Part shown: in pieces, positions 61,852-64,000 of the stretch | How the letters are laid out: each line of letters opens with the position of its first letter | How positions within the stretch are numbered: position 1 is the first letter of the stretch | Notes under the pieces: model-generated | What the model was told of the DNA's origin: nothing | The model's database searches: none | The model's input: the letters and a program-made list of their open reading frames with translations, nothing else | Position numbers and translations under genes: made by a program | Assembly: GCF_901482605.1 (NCBI RefSeq) | Contig: NZ_LR590481.1 | Location: forward strand, 186,001-250,000 | Direction: 5' to 3' | DNA: 64,000 nt | Origin: Hathewaya histolytica | GTDB lineage: Bacteria; Bacillota; Clostridia; Clostridiales; Clostridiaceae

Positions 61852-62789
61852 TGAAGAAGATTCCTGTAATAATAGATTGTGATCCGGGTCATGATGATGC
61901 CATTGCTTTAATGCTTGCATTAGGTAATGAGAGGATAGATGTAAAAGCAGTAACAACTTCAGCAGGTAACCAAACTCCAGACAAAACTTTAAACAATGCC
62001 CTTAGAGTATTAAGTTTTCTAGGGTTAGATAATATAGAAGTTGCACAAGGTGCTAAGAAACCTATGATGAGGGACTTAATTATAGCACCAGAGGTACATG
62101 GTGAAAGTGGATTAGATGGTCCACAACTTCCACAACCTAGCTTCAAAGAAAGTTCAAGAAATGCTATAGAAGTTATAGCTGATGTATTAAAAAATAGTGA
62201 TGAAAAAATAACTTTAATTCCAACAGGACCTCTAACTAACATAGCTATTTTTCTTTCAACTTATCCTGAGTTAAAAGATAAGATAGAGAGAATTTCTCTA
62301 ATGGGAGGAGCTGCGTTTGGAGGTAACTGGACACCGGCAGCAGAGTTTAATATTCTAGTAGATCCAGAAGCTGCAGATGTAGTATTTAAATCAGGTGTAC
62401 CAATTACAATGTGTGGCCTTGATGTAACTCATAAAGCCCAAGTTTATGATGAGGATATAGAAAAATTTAGAGGATTAAGCAATGCTACAGGAAAGCTAGT
62501 TGCAGAACTTTTAGATTTCTTCGCTATATTCCATAAAGATGAGAGATTTGGCTTTAAAGGAGCACCATTACATGACCCATGTGCAGTAGCTTGCATAATA
62601 GATCCAAGTATAATAAAAACTAAAAAATGTCATGTAGCTATAGAAACAAATGGAGAATTTACTCTTGGAGCGACAGTTGTAGATTATAATGATATACTTA
62701 AAAAAGAGAAAAATGTAGATGTTGCTTTTGATATTGATAGAGAAAGATTTATCCAAATGATATATGATTCAGTTAAAAATTTAAGATAA
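61851..62789 (+). CDS. Nucleoside hydrolase 1 (IunH family)
   Basis: 312 residues. Ca-binding N-terminal motif DCDPGHDDA, the ILVDPEAADVVF and NILVDPEA segments, the mid-chain LIPTGPLTNIAIFL and active-site region HDPCAVACIID. It hydrolyses ribonucleosides to base and ribose after import. The start overlaps the permease stop (TAATG) with AGGAGG upstream. Substrate range (inosine, uridine or other) cannot be read by eye. Confidence 0.95.
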   Translation: MKKIPVIIDCDPGHDDAIALMLALGNERIDVKAVTTSAGNQTPDKTLNNALRVLSFLGLDNIEVAQGAKKPMMRDLIIAPEVHGESGLDGPQLPQPSFKESSRNAIEVIADVLKNSDEKITLIPTGPLTNIAIFLSTYPELKDKIERISLMGGAAFGGNWTPAAEFNILVDPEAADVVFKSGVPITMCGLDVTHKAQVYDEDIEKFRGLSNATGKLVAELLDFFAIFHKDERFGFKGAPLHDPCAVACIIDPSIIKTKKCHVAIETNGEFTLGATVVDYNDILKKEKNVDVAFDIDRERFIQMIYDSVKNLR

Positions 62790-62803
62790 TAAACTTTTAA
62801 AGT

Positions 62804-62837
62804 AAAGACGGCTTTCCTATGATAAGCCGTCTTTTTT
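62804..62837 (+). terminator. Terminator between the two nucleoside hydrolase genes
   Basis: Perfect 11-bp stem AAAGACGGCTT / AAGCCGTCTTT with a 9-base loop, then TTT. Transcription of the second hydrolase gene then needs read-through or another promoter. Confidence 0.9.
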
Positions 62838-62870
62838 AAAAAACTATAAAGACAAAGGGAGAATATACAT

Positions 62871-63797
62871 ATGAATAAAAGACCGATAATTATAGACTGT
62901 GATCCAGGAACAGACGATGCTATAGCATTATTTATGGCATTAGCGTCAGAGGATATAGATGTACGAGCTATAACAGTAGTTTCTGGAAACCAAACCATAG
63001 AAAAAACTTCTAATAACGCAATAAACATAGTAGATTTTCTAGGAAAAGATGTAAAGGTAGCAAAGGGAGCTGTAAGACCACTTACAAGAGAAGTATTTTT
63101 AGCAGACTTTGTTCATGGAGATAGTGGAGTAGGAAATACGGTTTTCCCAAAAGCTAAGGCAGACTTTTACGAGAAGAATGCAGTAGATACTATATATGAA
63201 GAGGCTATGAAATGTAATGGAGAACTAGAACTTGTATCCATAGGACCTTTAACAAATATAGCAAATCTTTTAATGACATATCCAGAAGTTAAAGATAAGA
63301 TAAAAAGATTAGTTATAATGGGTGGAGCTATATTTGGTGGAAATGATAGTCCAGCTGCTGAATTTAATATATATGTGGATCCAGAGGCTGCAAGAATAGT
63401 ATTTGAATCAGGAATACCACTAGTTATGGTAGGTTTAGATGCAACACATAAGGCAAAAGTGTTTGAAAATGAAATAAGAGAAATAGAAAGCTATAATAAA
63501 GTTGGTAAATATGCAGCAGAAATTATGGATTTCGTTAAATGTTTTTATGAATCTTTAGGTTTTGGAGGTATAGTAATGCATGACCCTTGTGCTCTTGCAT
63601 ATGTTTTAGATGAAAGTATAGTAAAAACTGAAGAATATCATGTAGATATAGAAACAAGGGGAGAGCTTACAAGAGGAAAAACAGTTGTAGATATATACAA
63701 AGTAACAGGAAAAGAACCTAATGCATATGTAGCTGTGGATGTGGATAGAGAAAAATTTGTAGCCTTAATAAAAGAATTAATAAAGAAGTATAATTAA
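62871..63797 (+). CDS. Nucleoside hydrolase 2 (IunH family)
   Basis: 308 residues, with DCDPGTDDA at the start, VSIGPLTNIANLL, FNIYVDPEAARIVF and MHDPCALAYVLD. A paralogue of the first hydrolase, about half identical by eye; small changes in the active-site loops (VHGDSGVGN against VHGESGLDG) suggest a different substrate preference. AAAGGGAG precedes the ATG. It is followed 32 bases later by the LacI-family gene. Confidence 0.95.
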   Translation: MNKRPIIIDCDPGTDDAIALFMALASEDIDVRAITVVSGNQTIEKTSNNAINIVDFLGKDVKVAKGAVRPLTREVFLADFVHGDSGVGNTVFPKAKADFYEKNAVDTIYEEAMKCNGELELVSIGPLTNIANLLMTYPEVKDKIKRLVIMGGAIFGGNDSPAAEFNIYVDPEAARIVFESGIPLVMVGLDATHKAKVFENEIREIESYNKVGKYAAEIMDFVKCFYESLGFGGIVMHDPCALAYVLDESIVKTEEYHVDIETRGELTRGKTVVDIYKVTGKEPNAYVAVDVDREKFVALIKELIKKYN

Positions 63798-63829
63798 TAG
63801 GGGAACTTTAGATTAAAGTGGGGATGTAA

Positions 63830-64000
63830 ATGAAAGTAACCATAACAGAAATAGCAAAGGAAGCAAAGGTTTCAATTGCTACAGTATCAAGGGTGTTAAA
63901 TAACAAAAGTAAAGGGGTAAGCATAGAGACAAGAAATAGAATTCTTAAGATAATAGAGGAAAAGGGTTATCATCCTAATGCAATTGCAAGAGGTTTGGTA
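63830..64000 (+). CDS. LacI-family transcriptional regulator (partial, 3' end outside window)
   Basis: 57 residues visible: [20 protein letters not shown] then RVLNN, the LacI helix-turn-helix, followed by the [11 protein letters not shown] hinge start. GTGGGGA precedes ATG. The ligand domain is outside the window; by context it probably senses ribose or a nucleoside and represses the promoter at 56916, whose operator TAAACGTTTA is of LacI type. It is far from that promoter (about 7 kb) but at the end of the same gene set. Confidence 0.93.
   Translation, partial: MKVTITEIAKEAKVSIATVSRVLNNKSKGVSIETRNRILKIIEEKGYHPNAIARGLV

Noticed and set aside
1-64000. CRISPR arrays, tRNA/rRNA genes, insertion sequences, toxin or phage modules
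   Set aside because: No regularly spaced repeats, tRNA-like cloverleaf with CCA/TTCGA signals, transposase, integrase or phage structural frames were recognised on either strand.

Overview
The window looks like chromosomal DNA of a spore-forming, strictly anaerobic Clostridium (sensu stricto) or a close relative. It is very A+T rich, has strong AGGAGG-type ribosome binding sites with frequent TTG/GTG starts, and carries an arginine deiminase pathway, FeoA/FeoB iron uptake, a class III fructose-1,6-bisphosphatase, AbrB, and proteins resembling clostridial spore-surface proteins. The species cannot be fixed from the sequence alone. No rRNA, tRNA, CRISPR array, transposase or prophage gene was found. 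The window starts inside holB and ends inside a LacI-family regulator gene.

Layout. 1-2.3 kb: end of holB, ricT and two small genes. 2.6-9.5 kb: LysM protein, Cys-rich small protein, fbp, a feoA/feoB locus with FeoB encoded as two separate proteins, and a short unknown protein. 9.7-14.7 kb: TetR regulator, MMPL exporter and a secreted LxxG-repeat protein, behind a promoter with two matching palindromic operators. 15-16.6 kb: trmN-like methyltransferase and rsmI. 16.7-21.4 kb: three tandem coiled-coil NlpC/P60 cell-wall hydrolases. 21.5-26.8 kb: a divergent group of probable spore-surface genes. 27 kb: abrB. The order holB-ricT-...-trmN-rsmI-...-abrB matches the Bacillus subtilis backbone holB-yaaT-yabA-yabB-yazA-yabC-abrB, with large blocks inserted and yabA/yazA not seen.

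27.8-38.5 kb: transaldolase, a DnaA-box cluster, DUF1836 protein, YvrJ protein, arcC-arcA-argF (arginine to ornithine, ammonia, CO2 and ATP), a cation/proton antiporter with a PII-like protein and a lipoprotein, an M24 peptidase, and a DUF1659/DUF2922 pair. 38.7-44.8 kb: a carbohydrate-type ABC importer without its own ATPase, with an acetyltransferase and a DUF4091 protein. 44.9-50 kb: CmpB-like membrane protein, a DUF5058 membrane pair followed by nadE, an unknown anchored protein, ispF. 50.2-54.8 kb: a YtrA-type GntR regulator with two ABC exporter systems (the second NatAB-like). 54.8-56.5 kb: two unlisted small genes, a second DnaA-box cluster, and an RsgI-like anti-sigma protein. 56.9-64 kb: a purine-nucleoside-type ABC importer (PnrA-like lipoprotein, dual ATPase, two permeases), two nucleoside hydrolases and a LacI regulator; the promoter has a LacI-type TAAACGTTTA operator at its start site.

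The most unusual features are the two DnaA-box clusters with repeated fixed spacings (28.5 and 55.3 kb), promoter/operator layouts that can be read directly for the TetR, GntR and LacI loci, the cloned promoter in front of two NlpC/P60 paralogues, and the DUF5058-DUF-nadE group preceded by ArgR-like half sites.
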